Shown one piece after another: positions 34,201 through 44,100 of a stretch of DNA of 64,000 bases. A model generated the notes under the pieces. The model had not been told where the DNA came from. It was given only the letters and a program-made list of their open reading frames with translations, and searched no databases. The stretch lies in contig NZ_CP094494.1 of assembly GCF_022810765.1 (NCBI RefSeq), positions 2,170,001-2,234,000 of the forward strand, read 5' to 3'. Both the position numbers and the translations under genes were made by a program. The DNA comes from Winogradskyella sp. MH6. GTDB taxonomy: Bacteria; Bacteroidota; Bacteroidia; Flavobacteriales; Flavobacteriaceae. Position 1 is the stretch's first letter. Each line of letters opens with the position of its first letter.

Positions 34201-36106
34201 AATTTTTGTATAGTCTAAGAGTTACAGGGCTGTAGCAGTTACCATTATCAAAAGACACTGCCAATGGAATAGTAAATGTAGAATTTTGCTCTAAAGTATA
34301 GGACATTGGGTTGCCTAAAAACATTAAAGCGTTTAATCTAACAGAGGATCCAGGGAATATGGATGTTTCAATAAGGTCAAAATAACCTTCGATATCAAAA
34401 AACACAGGTAGTGTGCTATATGTATAGTCTATATCATCAATAGTTCCCTCAAAATCTGGATCAACACACGCATCTAAGATTAGTGTATCAGTATATAAAT
34501 CAGGTGGTGTGATATAGTCAAAGTATATATATCCCAAAGAGAAGCAGCTATTGGTTTGGTTATTAAACTCAACTCTTGCGACAATATATGATGGTTCTTC
34601 ACTAAAACTTGGAAACTCTGTAATTGGATTAACATTGTTTGTAGCATCTTCTTCGTTCAAAAAATAGGTGACAGTTCTTTCTAATTCACCATCGGCCATT
34701 ATAATATTAAACATATTGAGATTAGAAACACCAGGATCAGCAATAGTATCATTACATACAAAAAGTGAAAAATCACCTGTACTTGGAGTTGCACTTACTG
34801 TAACGTTAAAACTTCCAATTTGTAAACAGTCACCATTCAAGCTTTCAATTCTAACAAAAATGATTTCTTCCTGTTCTGTGTTTTGGTATATGCCAACCAG
34901 AGGGTTAAGGTTATTTTGAGCATCATCTATACTTAAATGATAAGAGATGTTATAATTGTTAGAAGGTAACTCAGCTAAAATCTCATCATTTTTTAATAAC
35001 GGAAAATCAAACTGATAAATCCCATCGCTAGGTGCAGGATCACAGACAGAGAGGTCTTCAATAGGCGCAGCTTCTTGATAAGGGATGATCTCGATCTCAA
35101 TGCTATCTTCTAGTACACAGTTGTTCGTAGAACTAGGAATGGAAATTTCAACACTATAAGAACCCGATTGGTCAGCCAGTAGTGTAGGATTGGTTTCACC
35201 AGTAATGAGATTACCATCTAAAAACCATGAATACACAGCCGAAGGATTGTCAATCTCGGCATCTAAGGTTAAGTTACTACCACACACCGATTGGTCTGGT
35301 CCAAGATCTATAGAGCCACCAAAACCTTCTGCTTCAATAAATACGGCAGAATCAAAACGTTGGTCGATATGGTCAGCAATTACAAATTTAATTTCATAGA
35401 CCTCGTTAGGTATAACTTCGGCATTAGCCATTAATACGGTAGTTTGACCATTGAAGTTAGTTGCAGGCAGGTTATAGCCCTGAAAATAATCTTCGTTAAC
35501 AGCCTCACAAAATCCATTGATGTTTGGGTGAATGGTATAGGTGCTTACTTCGGTAGTTGTATCTGGAACCAATGCAATGTTAACAAAAGGGTCAGCACTA
35601 CCAGCAGGTCTTATGAGAATAGCAAATACATCTTGAAAATTACAAGGGTATTCTTGCTGGTATTCATCTGAAGCGAATAAATATTTAAAAGCTACAAAGT
35701 TATTAGCGGTACTAAAATTAAACTGAATGGAAGTAGCATTGAGTGTTCGGTCAATACCGAGAACGTTCAACACATCAGGATCGGTTTCCCAATTGATATT
35801 ACCATCATTAAGATTGTCTGTTATAACCGAGTTACCAGCATTTGTTATGCTTCCTGTAGATAAAACGATACCGCTTTCTAAAGGAAAACTGGAAGTACCT
35901 CTGTCAAAATTTCCATAGCTTATGATATTGTTTACGCTACCATTATAAGGTGATGAAATATTGTTTACAGTAGCACAATTGTCACCTACCAAATTTTGGA
36001 TAAGTTGTTGCGGAGTAAGTGTGTTGTCCGTAACAATCTGTTGTGAAAACAAAAAGTTTACAAATAACAAAAAGAGGAGAAGAGTATGTGTTCTATTCCT
36101 TGTCAT
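31202..36106 (-). CDS. Giant T9SS type B repeat protein, paralogue A (1634 aa)
   Basis: Signal peptide (1-21, FLLFVNFLFSQ), choice-of-anchor L domain (about 28-262; LESGIVLSTGSIT, FKYLFASDEYQ), an Ig-like module (about 265-335), eleven copies of a ~90-residue repeat (about 345-1405), another Ig-like module (SYEWSTNQTASSIEI), and a T9SS type B sorting domain (last ~88 residues; KHMSPNGDGLYDTW, GWDGSYNG, GHFALKR). Each repeat has a Cys-Asp loop at the start, YY..T..DA...NA in the middle, and IYARVEN....CY..  at the end. It is almost identical to paralogue B at both ends; repeats 2-6 differ strongly. Probably a surface adhesin or gliding-associated protein. Confidence 0.9.
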   Translation of the reverse strand: MTRNRTHTLLLFLLFVNFLFSQQIVTDNTLTPQQLIQNLVGDNCATVNNISSPYNGSVNNIISYGNFDRGTSSFPLESGIVLSTGSITNAGNSVITDNLNDGNINWETDPDVLNVLGIDRTLNATSIQFNFSTANNFVAFKYLFASDEYQQEYPCNFQDVFAILIRPAGSADPFVNIALVPDTTTEVSTYTIHPNINGFCEAVNEDYFQGYNLPATNFNGQTTVLMANAEVIPNEVYEIKFVIADHIDQRFDSAVFIEAEGFGGSIDLGPDQSVCGSNLTLDAEIDNPSAVYSWFLDGNLITGETNPTLLADQSGSYSVEISIPSSTNNCVLEDSIEIEIIPYQEAAPIEDLSVCDPAPSDGIYQFDFPLLKNDEILAELPSNNYNISYHLSIDDAQNNLNPLVGIYQNTEQEEIIFVRIESLNGDCLQIGSFNVTVSATPSTGDFSLFVCNDTIADPGVSNLNMFNIIMADGELERTVTYFLNEEDATNNVNPITEFPSFSEEPSYIVARVEFNNQTNSCFSLGYIYFDYITPPDLYTDTLILDACVDPDFEGTIDDIDYTYSTLPVFFDIEGYFDLIETSIFPGSSVRLNALMFLGNPMSYTLEQNSTFTIPLAVSFDNGNCYSPVTLRLYKNYLYEVIGPENTITKCDDQSNDGIEDFSFDDIREELLENIDADYSSNVYLAYYLTEDDRSNGVNAIDQSIPFTATSQDELFIDAYYTFNGVVSCRINSKVNFDVIPTINLDPVSIDYCGNTDPNTNTTTVILETITDNIREDFANTYNIIANVNIYETFEDAENLSNPLEETYNLSIGQSLFIRATNAFTGCYDITTLEFNITSAIEASNPEPLIICDEDQDLWSTINLENTLVDLYANNPDVTFSFYESFDDAIDELHEDLAITNPSNYNTSSKEIFIRAEIESENCFSILNFDILIYADPQLDTVSNFINCEVDPNVSSEFIFEDNDASIIGNQQGMQVLYFETEDDAIDRENAIDKTVPYFNVSNPQTIYVRLENEAENGCFKVAPMVIEVRETPDYNIPTDIFECDVNNTGLATTDLGNTINEIELGSTTPLNVSFHLTPLNAEVGTNAIALNHTATTNPQIIYARIENANSGCYNVETFNINTLSLPEVTYGQSLVACGNNFDTSVEWNLTEIELNILDGRQYNIDFTYFNSEIDAQNNVNAIGNPMAYTNTSSPETVYARVRNATTDCFSVVPFELIVNSPPEINQFGIYDICDNDTNTIDLHDIDLLLVDNTFNVLISYYQTVDDAENDNNALSTDYIYTNTIENLVARVEYTTTGCYAVYPFELRVNSLPVANQPDNIVECDDDFDGLLLVDLSQQDASILLGQNPDEFSVSYFTSEADVIENSNSLANPYVASNNEIIFARVDNGVTGCFSTTQFSVIINDKPFVAIDDQVLCLNDFPLVVSAETNNPLDSYEWSTNQTASSIEITSIGSYSVTVTNEFGCQTTSTFSVTESDSAEIDVVETVNFADPNNIIVTVTGIGNYLYQLNDQPFQTSGTFYNVPIGYNTVTIIDQNGCAQITREVLVIDTPKHMSPNGDGLYDTWHITGVETLPGTVIYIFDRYGKLLKTLLHTSPGWDGSYNGNPMPAGDYWYTAKVRQNDNYFEIKGHFALKR
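33326..34805 (-). other. Diverged central block of paralogue A (repeats 2-6)
   Basis: Compared with paralogue B by eye: DNA on both sides (31202-33325 and 34806-36103) is nearly the same as B, while this block aligns only at protein level, keeping motifs such as IDYCGNT and CDEDQD. The edges are sharp to within tens of bases. Confidence 0.75.
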
Positions 36107-36154
36107 AGCTTTTTTTTAAGGAGTAAAACAGTGCTACTATAATAATCCTATAAT

Positions 36155-36162
36155 CAAAGATA
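36155..36162 (-). promoter_or_regulatory. -7 promoter box (TATCTTTG) for paralogue A
   Basis: The minus strand matches TAnnTTTG, 48 bp upstream of the ATG. The same box in the same local sequence lies upstream of paralogue B at 41119. Confidence 0.5.
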
Positions 36163-36217
36163 GAAAAAATCTAATGTTTTCTTTAATATCGATAAATAAT
36201 TTACTGTATGTGTGTAT

Positions 36218-39200
36218 TTAACGTTTTAAAGCAAAATGCCCTTTAATTTCGAAGTAGTTGTCGTTTTGTCTCACTTTGGCGGTGTACCAATAGTCACCAG
36301 CAGGCATAGGATTGCCGTTGTATGAGCCATCCCAACCAGGAGAAGTGTGTAAAAGGGTTTTTATAAGCTTACCATACCTGTCAAAAATATAAATTACTGT
36401 ACCAGGAAGCGTTTCTACACCAGTAATGTGCCAGGTATCGTATTGGCCATCACCATTAGGAGACATGTGCTTAGGAGTATCAATCACCAAAACCTCTCTA
36501 GTAATCTGAGCACAACCATTCTGATCAATAATGGTTACGGTGTTGTAACCAATAGGCACATTGTAAAAGGTACCCGAAGTCTGAAAAGGCTGGTCGTTTA
36601 ATTGATAGAGATAATTGCCAATACCAGTCACCGTAATGATAATATTGTTAGGGTCGGCAAAATTAACGGTCTCGACAACATCAATTTCAGCAGAGTCAGA
36701 TTCTGAAACCGAAAATGTCGACGTGGTTTGGCACCCAAATTCGTTAGTAACCGTTACAGAATAGGATCCAATAGCTGTAATCTCAATTGATGAGGCGTTT
36801 TCATTGGTAGACCACTCATAGCTATCCAAAGGATTGTTAGTTTCGGCAGAGACGACCAAAGGAAAATCGTTGAGACAAAGTACCTGATCATCAATATCAA
36901 CAAAAGGTTTGTCATTTATAATGACCGAAAATTGCGTAATACTGAAACAACCCGTCACACCATTATCAACCCTTGCAAAAATAATCTCATTGTTTGAAGC
37001 TATATATGGATTGGCTAAGCTATTGCTGTTTTCAATAGCATCAGTTTCAGAAGTAAAATAACTCACTAAGAACTCATCAGGATTTTGACCTAAAAGAATT
37101 GAAGTGTCTTGTTGCGATAAATCAACGAGTAATAACCCATCAAAATCATCATCACATTCTACTATGTTATTAGGTTGATTGGCAACAGGAAGTGAATTAA
37201 CGCGTAATTCAAAAGGATAAACCGCATAACAACCTGTTGTAGTATATTCAACTCTTGCTACGAGATTTTCAATAGTATTTGTATAGATGTAATCTGTACT
37301 TAAGGCATTATTATCATTTTCGGCATCGTCTATGTTTTGATAATAACTAATCAAAATATTAAAGGTGTTATCAACCAACAACAAATCAATATCGTGCAAG
37401 TTTATAGTATTGGTGTCATTATCACAGATATCATAAACACCAAACTGATTGATTTCAGGAGGTGAGTTGATAATCAGTTCAAAAGGAACAACCGAGAAAC
37501 AATCCGTAGTTGCATTACGAACTCTGGCATACACTGTCTCTGGACTGCTAGTATTTGTATAAGCCGTAGGATTGGCAATAGCATTCACATTATTCTGAGC
37601 ATCATCTTCGGAATTGAAATAAGTAAAGTCAATATTGTATTGTCTGCCATCTAAGATATTGAGTTCAATTTCGGTTAAATTCCATTCAACAGAAGTGTCG
37701 TAATTATTACCACAAGCAACTAAGGATTGTCCATAAGTCACCTCAGGCAATGACAGTGTGTTGAGGTTAAAGGTTTCAATACTATAACAACCGGAATTGG
37801 CATTTTCAATTCTGGCATAGATAATCTGAGGATTCGTTGTTGCTGTGTGATTTAGCGCAATGGCATTAGTACCAATCTCAGCATTTAGAGGTGTTAGGTG
37901 AAACGATACATTGAGAGGAGTGGTGCTACCAAGTTCAATTTCGTTGATTGTATTGCTAAGGTTTGTTGTTGCCAGCCCAGTGTTATTAACATCGCATTCA
38001 AAAATATCGGTAGGTATATTGTAATCTGGTGTTTCTCTCACTTCAATTACCATAGGAGCTACTTTAAAACAACCGTTTTCAGCTTCATTTTCGAGCCTAA
38101 CGTAGATGGTCTGAGGATTGGAAACGTTAAAGTAAGGCACTGTTTTGTCAATGGCATTCTCTCTGTCAATGGCATCGTCTTCGGTTTCAAAATAGAGGAC
38201 TTGCATACCTTGTTGGTTACCTATGATTTGAGCGTCATTATCTTCAAAAATAAACTCAGCAGGCACGTTAGGATTGACTTCGCAATTGATAAGGTTGGAA
38301 ATGGTATTTAACTGTGGGTCTGCGTAGATGAGGACGTCGAATCGAAATACGGTAAAACAGCTCATTCCGTCAATCTCAGCTCTTATGAATATCTCTTTTG
38401 TGTCTGTAGTATAGTTTTCGGGATTTAAAATAGGATTTATATTATCTGCTGCATTGTTATAACTTTCAAAGAAAGAGAATACGAGATTATCAGTTCCGTC
38501 TGTAATTTCTGGAATAACACTCAGTAGATTAACATTGTAAAAGCCATCTTGATCCTCATCACATACAACAATAGGATTAGGATTTACCGCATTTATAGAA
38601 TTGGTTATGTTTACTTGAGCTGTCGTAAAGTTATAACATTGATTAGGAGAAAAAGTATCTGTAACTCGTACATAAAATTGCTGCTGGTCTCCATTTATGT
38701 CATACTCTTCTTCAAGGCGATTTTCTTGGTTTTCTGCATCTTCTTGAGTTAAGTATAACTCTACAGTTGTGGCCGAATTTAAGCTTGTATTTAAACTTAA
38801 ACGAATTTCGTCAATCAACGATGGAATTGAGACCGTTGTGGTATTTGTATCCAAGTTGGTGTTTCCACAATAATCTATTGTTACGGGTTGTGGATTAAAA
38901 AGTGGTTCAATTTCAAAAGATATTTTAGAATTATAAAAACAATCACCATAAGTAGACCTAATAAAAATACTTTGGTTATTTGCTACTGATATTGTAGAAC
39001 TAGGATCTATAGCATTACTTAGTAGTGTTCTGTCTTCTTCGGTTTCGTAATACGTAAGTTCTATGTCATCATAACCATTTTTTAGATCTTCAGTAATTTC
39101 AGCTAAATCTATATCAATAATTCCATCATTAGAAGCATCGTCACATTGAGAAATTAGAGTCTCTTCCCCTAAAACATTAAATAATAAGTTTTTGTGAATC

Positions 39201-41080
39201 TCTATGGATATGGTTTTTGGACAATTTTCATCAACATATCTAACAGTGATAGGCAAATTAAATACAGGGTCAGAAACATGTAAAATTGGGAAGTTAGGAT
39301 GGTCTAATATTCTTAATGCTAATATGGCTTCATATTCTGGATTAGCATCTATATAGGCATCTCTCATATCAATAGCATTATAATCTGTTGTTAAGCTGTA
39401 ATAGTCTACAGTTTCGCCATTTACTGTTTCGTTATAATTAGGGTCTATACAATGATTTATAATAACATTACTTATCTCTGGTGATGATACATAAGATAAA
39501 TTAACAGGTACAATTGATGGGCAACTATTAAAATCACTTTCTACGCGAGCAAAAAAGGCGTCTGGTTCATTCTCAAAGTCAGGAAAATCTGTGATAGAAT
39601 TTATAGTGTTTATGGCATCATCCTCAGTTTCGAAATAGGTAACAGTAGTATTATGCTGATAGTTAGATACGATAAAATCTAGAGCGCTTAGATCTGTGAA
39701 GGTTATTTCTGTTATGGTACCATTGCAAACTTCAACAGTAATTTCATTAGTTTCAGGTGATAAGTATACTGAAATATTAAAACTTCCAATTTGTAAACAG
39801 TCACCATTCAAGCTTTCAATTCTAACAAAAATGATTTCTTCCTGTTCTGTGTTTTGGTATATGCCAACCAGAGGGTTAAGGTTATTTTGAGCATCATCTA
39901 TACTTAAATGATAAGAGATGTTATAATTGTTAGAAGGCAACTCAGCTAAAATCTCATCATTCTTCAATAACGGAAAATCAAACTGATAAATCCCATCGCT
40001 AGGTGCAGGATCACATACAGAGAGGTCATCAATAGGTGCTGCTTCTTGATAAGGGATGATCTCGATCTCAATGCTATCTTCTAGTACACAGTTGTTCGTA
40101 GAACTAGGAATGGAAATTTCAACACTATAAGAACCCGATTGGTCAGCCAGTAGTGTAGGATTGGTTTCACCAGCAATGAGATTACCATCCAAAAACCATG
40201 AATACACAGCCGAAGGATTGTCAATCTCGGCATCTAAGGTTAAGTTACTACCACACACCGATTGGTCAGGCCCAAGATCTATAGAGCCACCAAAACCTTC
40301 TGCTTCAATAAATACGGCAGAATCAAAACGTTGGTCGATATGGTCAGCAATTACAAATTTAATTTCATAGACCTCGTTAGGAATAACCTCGGCATTAGCC
40401 ATTAATACGGTAGTTTGACCATTGAAGTTAGTTGCAGGCAGGTTATAATAACCCTGAAAATAATCTTCATTAACAGCCTCACAAAATCCATTGATGTTTG
40501 GGTGAATGGTATAAGTGCTAACTTCGGTAGTTGTATCTGGAACCAATGCAATGTTAACAAAAGGGTCAGCACTACCAGCAGGTCTTATAAGAATAGCAAA
40601 TACATCTTGAAAATTACAAGGGTATTCTTGCTGGTATTCATCAGAAGCGAATAAATATTTAAAAGCTACAAAGTTATTAGCGGTACTAAAATTAAACTGA
40701 ATGGAAGTAGCATTGAGTGTTCGGTCAATACCGAGAACGTTCAACACATCAGGATCGGTTTCCCAATTGATATTACCATCATTAAGATTATCTGTTATAA
40801 TAGAGTTACCAGCATTTGTTATGCTTCCTGTAGATAAAACGATACCGCTTTCTAAAGGAAAACTGGAAGTGCCTCTGTCAAAATTTCCATAGCTTATGAT
40901 ATTGTTTACGCTACCATTATAAGGTGATGAAATATTGTTTACAGTAGCACAATTGTCACCTACCAAATTTTGGATAAGTTGTTGCGGAGTAAGTGTGTTG
41001 TCCGTAACAATCTGTTGTGAAAACAAAAAGTTTACAAATAACAAAAAGAGGAGAAGAGTATGTGTTCTATTCCTTGTCAT
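36218..41080 (-). CDS. Giant T9SS type B repeat protein, paralogue B (1620 aa)
   Basis: Same plan as paralogue A: signal peptide, choice-of-anchor L, Ig-like module, eleven Cys-repeats, Ig-like module, type B sorting domain. The N-terminal ~435 residues differ from A at only a few sites (one extra Tyr in YFQGYYNLP against YFQGYNLP), and from about residue 940 to the end changes are mostly silent at DNA level. In between, repeats 2-6 have diverged to the point that only the repeat skeleton is shared. It has its own -7 box. The tandem arrangement with A indicates duplication in place followed by uneven divergence or gene conversion. Confidence 0.9.
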   Translation of the reverse strand: MTRNRTHTLLLFLLFVNFLFSQQIVTDNTLTPQQLIQNLVGDNCATVNNISSPYNGSVNNIISYGNFDRGTSSFPLESGIVLSTGSITNAGNSIITDNLNDGNINWETDPDVLNVLGIDRTLNATSIQFNFSTANNFVAFKYLFASDEYQQEYPCNFQDVFAILIRPAGSADPFVNIALVPDTTTEVSTYTIHPNINGFCEAVNEDYFQGYYNLPATNFNGQTTVLMANAEVIPNEVYEIKFVIADHIDQRFDSAVFIEAEGFGGSIDLGPDQSVCGSNLTLDAEIDNPSAVYSWFLDGNLIAGETNPTLLADQSGSYSVEISIPSSTNNCVLEDSIEIEIIPYQEAAPIDDLSVCDPAPSDGIYQFDFPLLKNDEILAELPSNNYNISYHLSIDDAQNNLNPLVGIYQNTEQEEIIFVRIESLNGDCLQIGSFNISVYLSPETNEITVEVCNGTITEITFTDLSALDFIVSNYQHNTTVTYFETEDDAINTINSITDFPDFENEPDAFFARVESDFNSCPSIVPVNLSYVSSPEISNVIINHCIDPNYNETVNGETVDYYSLTTDYNAIDMRDAYIDANPEYEAILALRILDHPNFPILHVSDPVFNLPITVRYVDENCPKTISIEIHKNLLFNVLGEETLISQCDDASNDGIIDIDLAEITEDLKNGYDDIELTYYETEEDRTLLSNAIDPSSTISVANNQSIFIRSTYGDCFYNSKISFEIEPLFNPQPVTIDYCGNTNLDTNTTTVSIPSLIDEIRLSLNTSLNSATTVELYLTQEDAENQENRLEEEYDINGDQQQFYVRVTDTFSPNQCYNFTTAQVNITNSINAVNPNPIVVCDEDQDGFYNVNLLSVIPEITDGTDNLVFSFFESYNNAADNINPILNPENYTTDTKEIFIRAEIDGMSCFTVFRFDVLIYADPQLNTISNLINCEVNPNVPAEFIFEDNDAQIIGNQQGMQVLYFETEDDAIDRENAIDKTVPYFNVSNPQTIYVRLENEAENGCFKVAPMVIEVRETPDYNIPTDIFECDVNNTGLATTNLSNTINEIELGSTTPLNVSFHLTPLNAEIGTNAIALNHTATTNPQIIYARIENANSGCYSIETFNLNTLSLPEVTYGQSLVACGNNYDTSVEWNLTEIELNILDGRQYNIDFTYFNSEDDAQNNVNAIANPTAYTNTSSPETVYARVRNATTDCFSVVPFELIINSPPEINQFGVYDICDNDTNTINLHDIDLLLVDNTFNILISYYQNIDDAENDNNALSTDYIYTNTIENLVARVEYTTTGCYAVYPFELRVNSLPVANQPNNIVECDDDFDGLLLVDLSQQDTSILLGQNPDEFLVSYFTSETDAIENSNSLANPYIASNNEIIFARVDNGVTGCFSITQFSVIINDKPFVDIDDQVLCLNDFPLVVSAETNNPLDSYEWSTNENASSIEITAIGSYSVTVTNEFGCQTTSTFSVSESDSAEIDVVETVNFADPNNIIITVTGIGNYLYQLNDQPFQTSGTFYNVPIGYNTVTIIDQNGCAQITREVLVIDTPKHMSPNGDGQYDTWHITGVETLPGTVIYIFDRYGKLIKTLLHTSPGWDGSYNGNPMPAGDYWYTAKVRQNDNYFEIKGHFALKR
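38341..39777 (-). other. Diverged central block of paralogue B (repeats 2-6)
   Basis: The counterpart of 33326-34805 in paralogue A. The flanking DNA on the right (39778-39930) is identical to A over about 150 bp before the first mismatch, so the switch from diverged to identical is abrupt. Confidence 0.75.
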
Positions 41081-41118
41081 AGCTAATTACAAAGGACTTG
41101 CTTTAAGTCCTTTATAAT

Positions 41119-41126
41119 CAAAGATA
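41119..41126 (-). promoter_or_regulatory. -7 promoter box (TATCTTTG) for paralogue B
   Basis: The minus strand matches TAnnTTTG, 38 bp upstream of the ATG. The surrounding TATAATCAAAGATAG is shared with the region upstream of A, although the rest of the two leaders differs. Confidence 0.5.
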
Positions 41127-41164
41127 GGAAAAAGCTTATGTTTTCTTTTAGATTAACTAACTAT

Positions 41165-44100
41165 TTAACGACGTATGGCGAAATGCCCTTTAACCTCAAA
41201 AGATTGATTGCCTCTTGCTACGTTAGCAACAAACCAGTAATCACTTGCAGGAAGTTTTAGACCGTTTAATGTACCATCCCAACCAGGACTATCGTGTCTT
41301 AAAGTTGCGAGATGCTTACCATAACGATCAAAAATATGAATAATGGTTCCAGGTAATGTTTCTACACCAACAATATGCCAAGTATCGTAGTGTCCATCAC
41401 CATTAGGAGACATATGTTTTGGAATATCTATTACTAAAACGTCTCTTGTAACTTCAGAACAACCATTTAAATCGATTATAGTCACAGTATGATAACCCAT
41501 ACCTACATTATCAAAAAAGTTAGATTCTTGTGGCTCACCATCATCTAATTGATAGAGATAATTTCCAATACCACTAATAGTTACTGTGATGTTATTTGGG
41601 TCTGAAAAGTCTATAACTTCTGTAGCCTCTATAGTTGCAGCTTCAGATTCTGCCACACTAAATACTCTTGTGTTTTCGCAACCAAACTGTGTAGTAACAG
41701 TAACCCAATAGGTTCCAATTTCTGGTATAGTAATTTCTGGCGTAGTTTCACCAGTAGACCAAATATATTGATCTGTAGGGTTGTTGGTGTTTGCAGAAAC
41801 AATTAATGGTAAATTATCTAAACAAATCACTTGATCTTGAATATCTATAACAGGTAATGGATGAATAATAACCAAAAACTGAGTTACAGCGTAGCAGCCA
41901 GTTGCGTTATTTTCAACTCTAGCATATATTATTTCAGAATCAAAAGCTATGTAATCTGTGTCTACAGCAGATAAATTAGTGTTAGCATCATCTTCAGAAT
42001 TATGGTAGGTTATTGTGAAATTAGAAGGGTTTTGCGTGCCTAGTATTTCAGCATTTTGTTGTGTTAAATCAAAATCTAACAATCCATCATAATCATCATC
42101 ACAAGCCTCTAAATTGGTTGGTTGATTGGCAATAGGAAGTGGGTTTACTTCAAGGTTAAATTCATACACCGTAAAACAATGCGTTGTGCTGAATTCAGCT
42201 CGCGCAAACAGTGTATCGTTATTGGTTGAATATGTGTAATCAGTACTTAATGCATTTTCGTTAGCATAGGCATCGGCTTCATTTGTGTAATAACTGAATA
42301 GCACATTAAAGCTTTCATCCATAATAACTTCATTAATCTCAGTTAAGTCGAAACTATTATTTTCATTTTCACATATATTGAAAGACTGAAAATCATTAAT
42401 AATAGGAGGCATGTTAACACTTAAATCTATTGGCACTAACACATAACAGTTAGAGATGGTGTTATTTATTTTAACATATACCGTTTGAGGATTGCTAGTG
42501 TTGGTATAAGCTTCTGGATTGGAAATAACATTACTGTTAGCTTCAGCATCCTCATAGTTTTCAAAATAGTTGATTTCTATATCGTCTTGTCTTACATCTA
42601 AAATGTCAAATTCGGCATTGGTTAAATCAAACTCAGTAAACCCATCATAATCTGTATCACAACCAATTAAAGGTACTGAAGGATTAACATCTGGTACTTG
42701 TACAACATTTAATTCAAAAGAAGTGATAGAATTACAAATTGTTCCATTATCAATTTGAACAAAAATAGTCTGTGGGTTTACAGTGTTAGTATATTCGAGA
42801 GGTAATGGGTCTATACTGTTTTCAGCATTATTTAATGAGGTGTAAAACGTTACACTTAAGTTGTCTGAAATTCCGTCTGATATTTCTGTAATCTTAGTTG
42901 ATAAATCAAAAGTTTCTGAACCATCGTTAGATATATCGTCGCAAACAAACCAATCTGAAGGCTCGTTATAGACTGGGTTTGTACCTACTTCAATAATAAA
43001 ACTAGAAGTGCCATAACAATCTTCATCTGTTAGATTTTCAACTCTTACAAAAATGGTTTGAGGAGTCGTAATATTTTGATAGGCTACATCTTTATCAATA
43101 GCATTGGTTCTGTTATCGGCATCTTGTTGATTTAAATAATAGGATACCACTTTGCCAGATTGACCATTTAAAATCTCAGCATCTTTTGTGTTGAAAATAA
43201 AGTCTGCAAAACCATCGCTACTATCCTCACAGATTTTGTAATTATCAATAGCTGTAAAAACAGGTAAAGTGTTTACTGTAATACTCAAGGTTTCAGTAGA
43301 ATGACAACCAGTATTTGTGTTTTCTACTCTAATGTAAATGGTTTCGGTTTGCGCATTATATATGCTTTCGTTGGTTATGGCATTACTGCCATTATCCGCA
43401 TCGGTTTGGTTGGTGTGAAAACTAATTTGTCTATCAGTTGTGCTACTAACTACTTCAGGAATAATATCTAATAGATTGATGGTAAATAATCCGTCTTGAT
43501 CATTATCACAAATCACAATATCGGAAGGAGGAGAAGTAACAGGAGCTTCTAAAACCGTAATTTCAAAAAAGTTAATATCGGAACAACCTGTTTCGTTTGA
43601 AGTTATTCTTGGATAAACTGTAAACGGGTTTGAAGTATTAGTGTAAAAGTTTGGAAGAACATTTGTATTGTTTCTGGCGTCATTTTCTGTTAAAAAGTAA
43701 GTAACGCTAAATCCATCTAATGCATCTGTAACTTGTGTGTCAAATTGAGATAAATCTGTTGTTGTAAAACCATCCTGGTCTTCATCGCAAACGGTTTGAC
43801 TTATTATGGATTCAAACTCATAGACAGGAATTAAAATTAAATCTATTTGCTCTACATCATAGCAGGTAGCACTACTTAATCCTAAATAAATAGTTTGAGG
43901 ATTACTAGTTGGTATAAATGGTGTGGTTTGGTCTAATGCATTTACCTGATTATCTCTATCGTCTTCAGTTAAGTAGAATTCAACAGAGATGGCAAATTCA
44001 TCTGGTAAATCATTTATAATACTTGTTGCAATACCTGAAAAATTAAATTCTTCAACTCCGTCATTGTCTATATCGCAAAGAGAGATATCATCAATATTTG

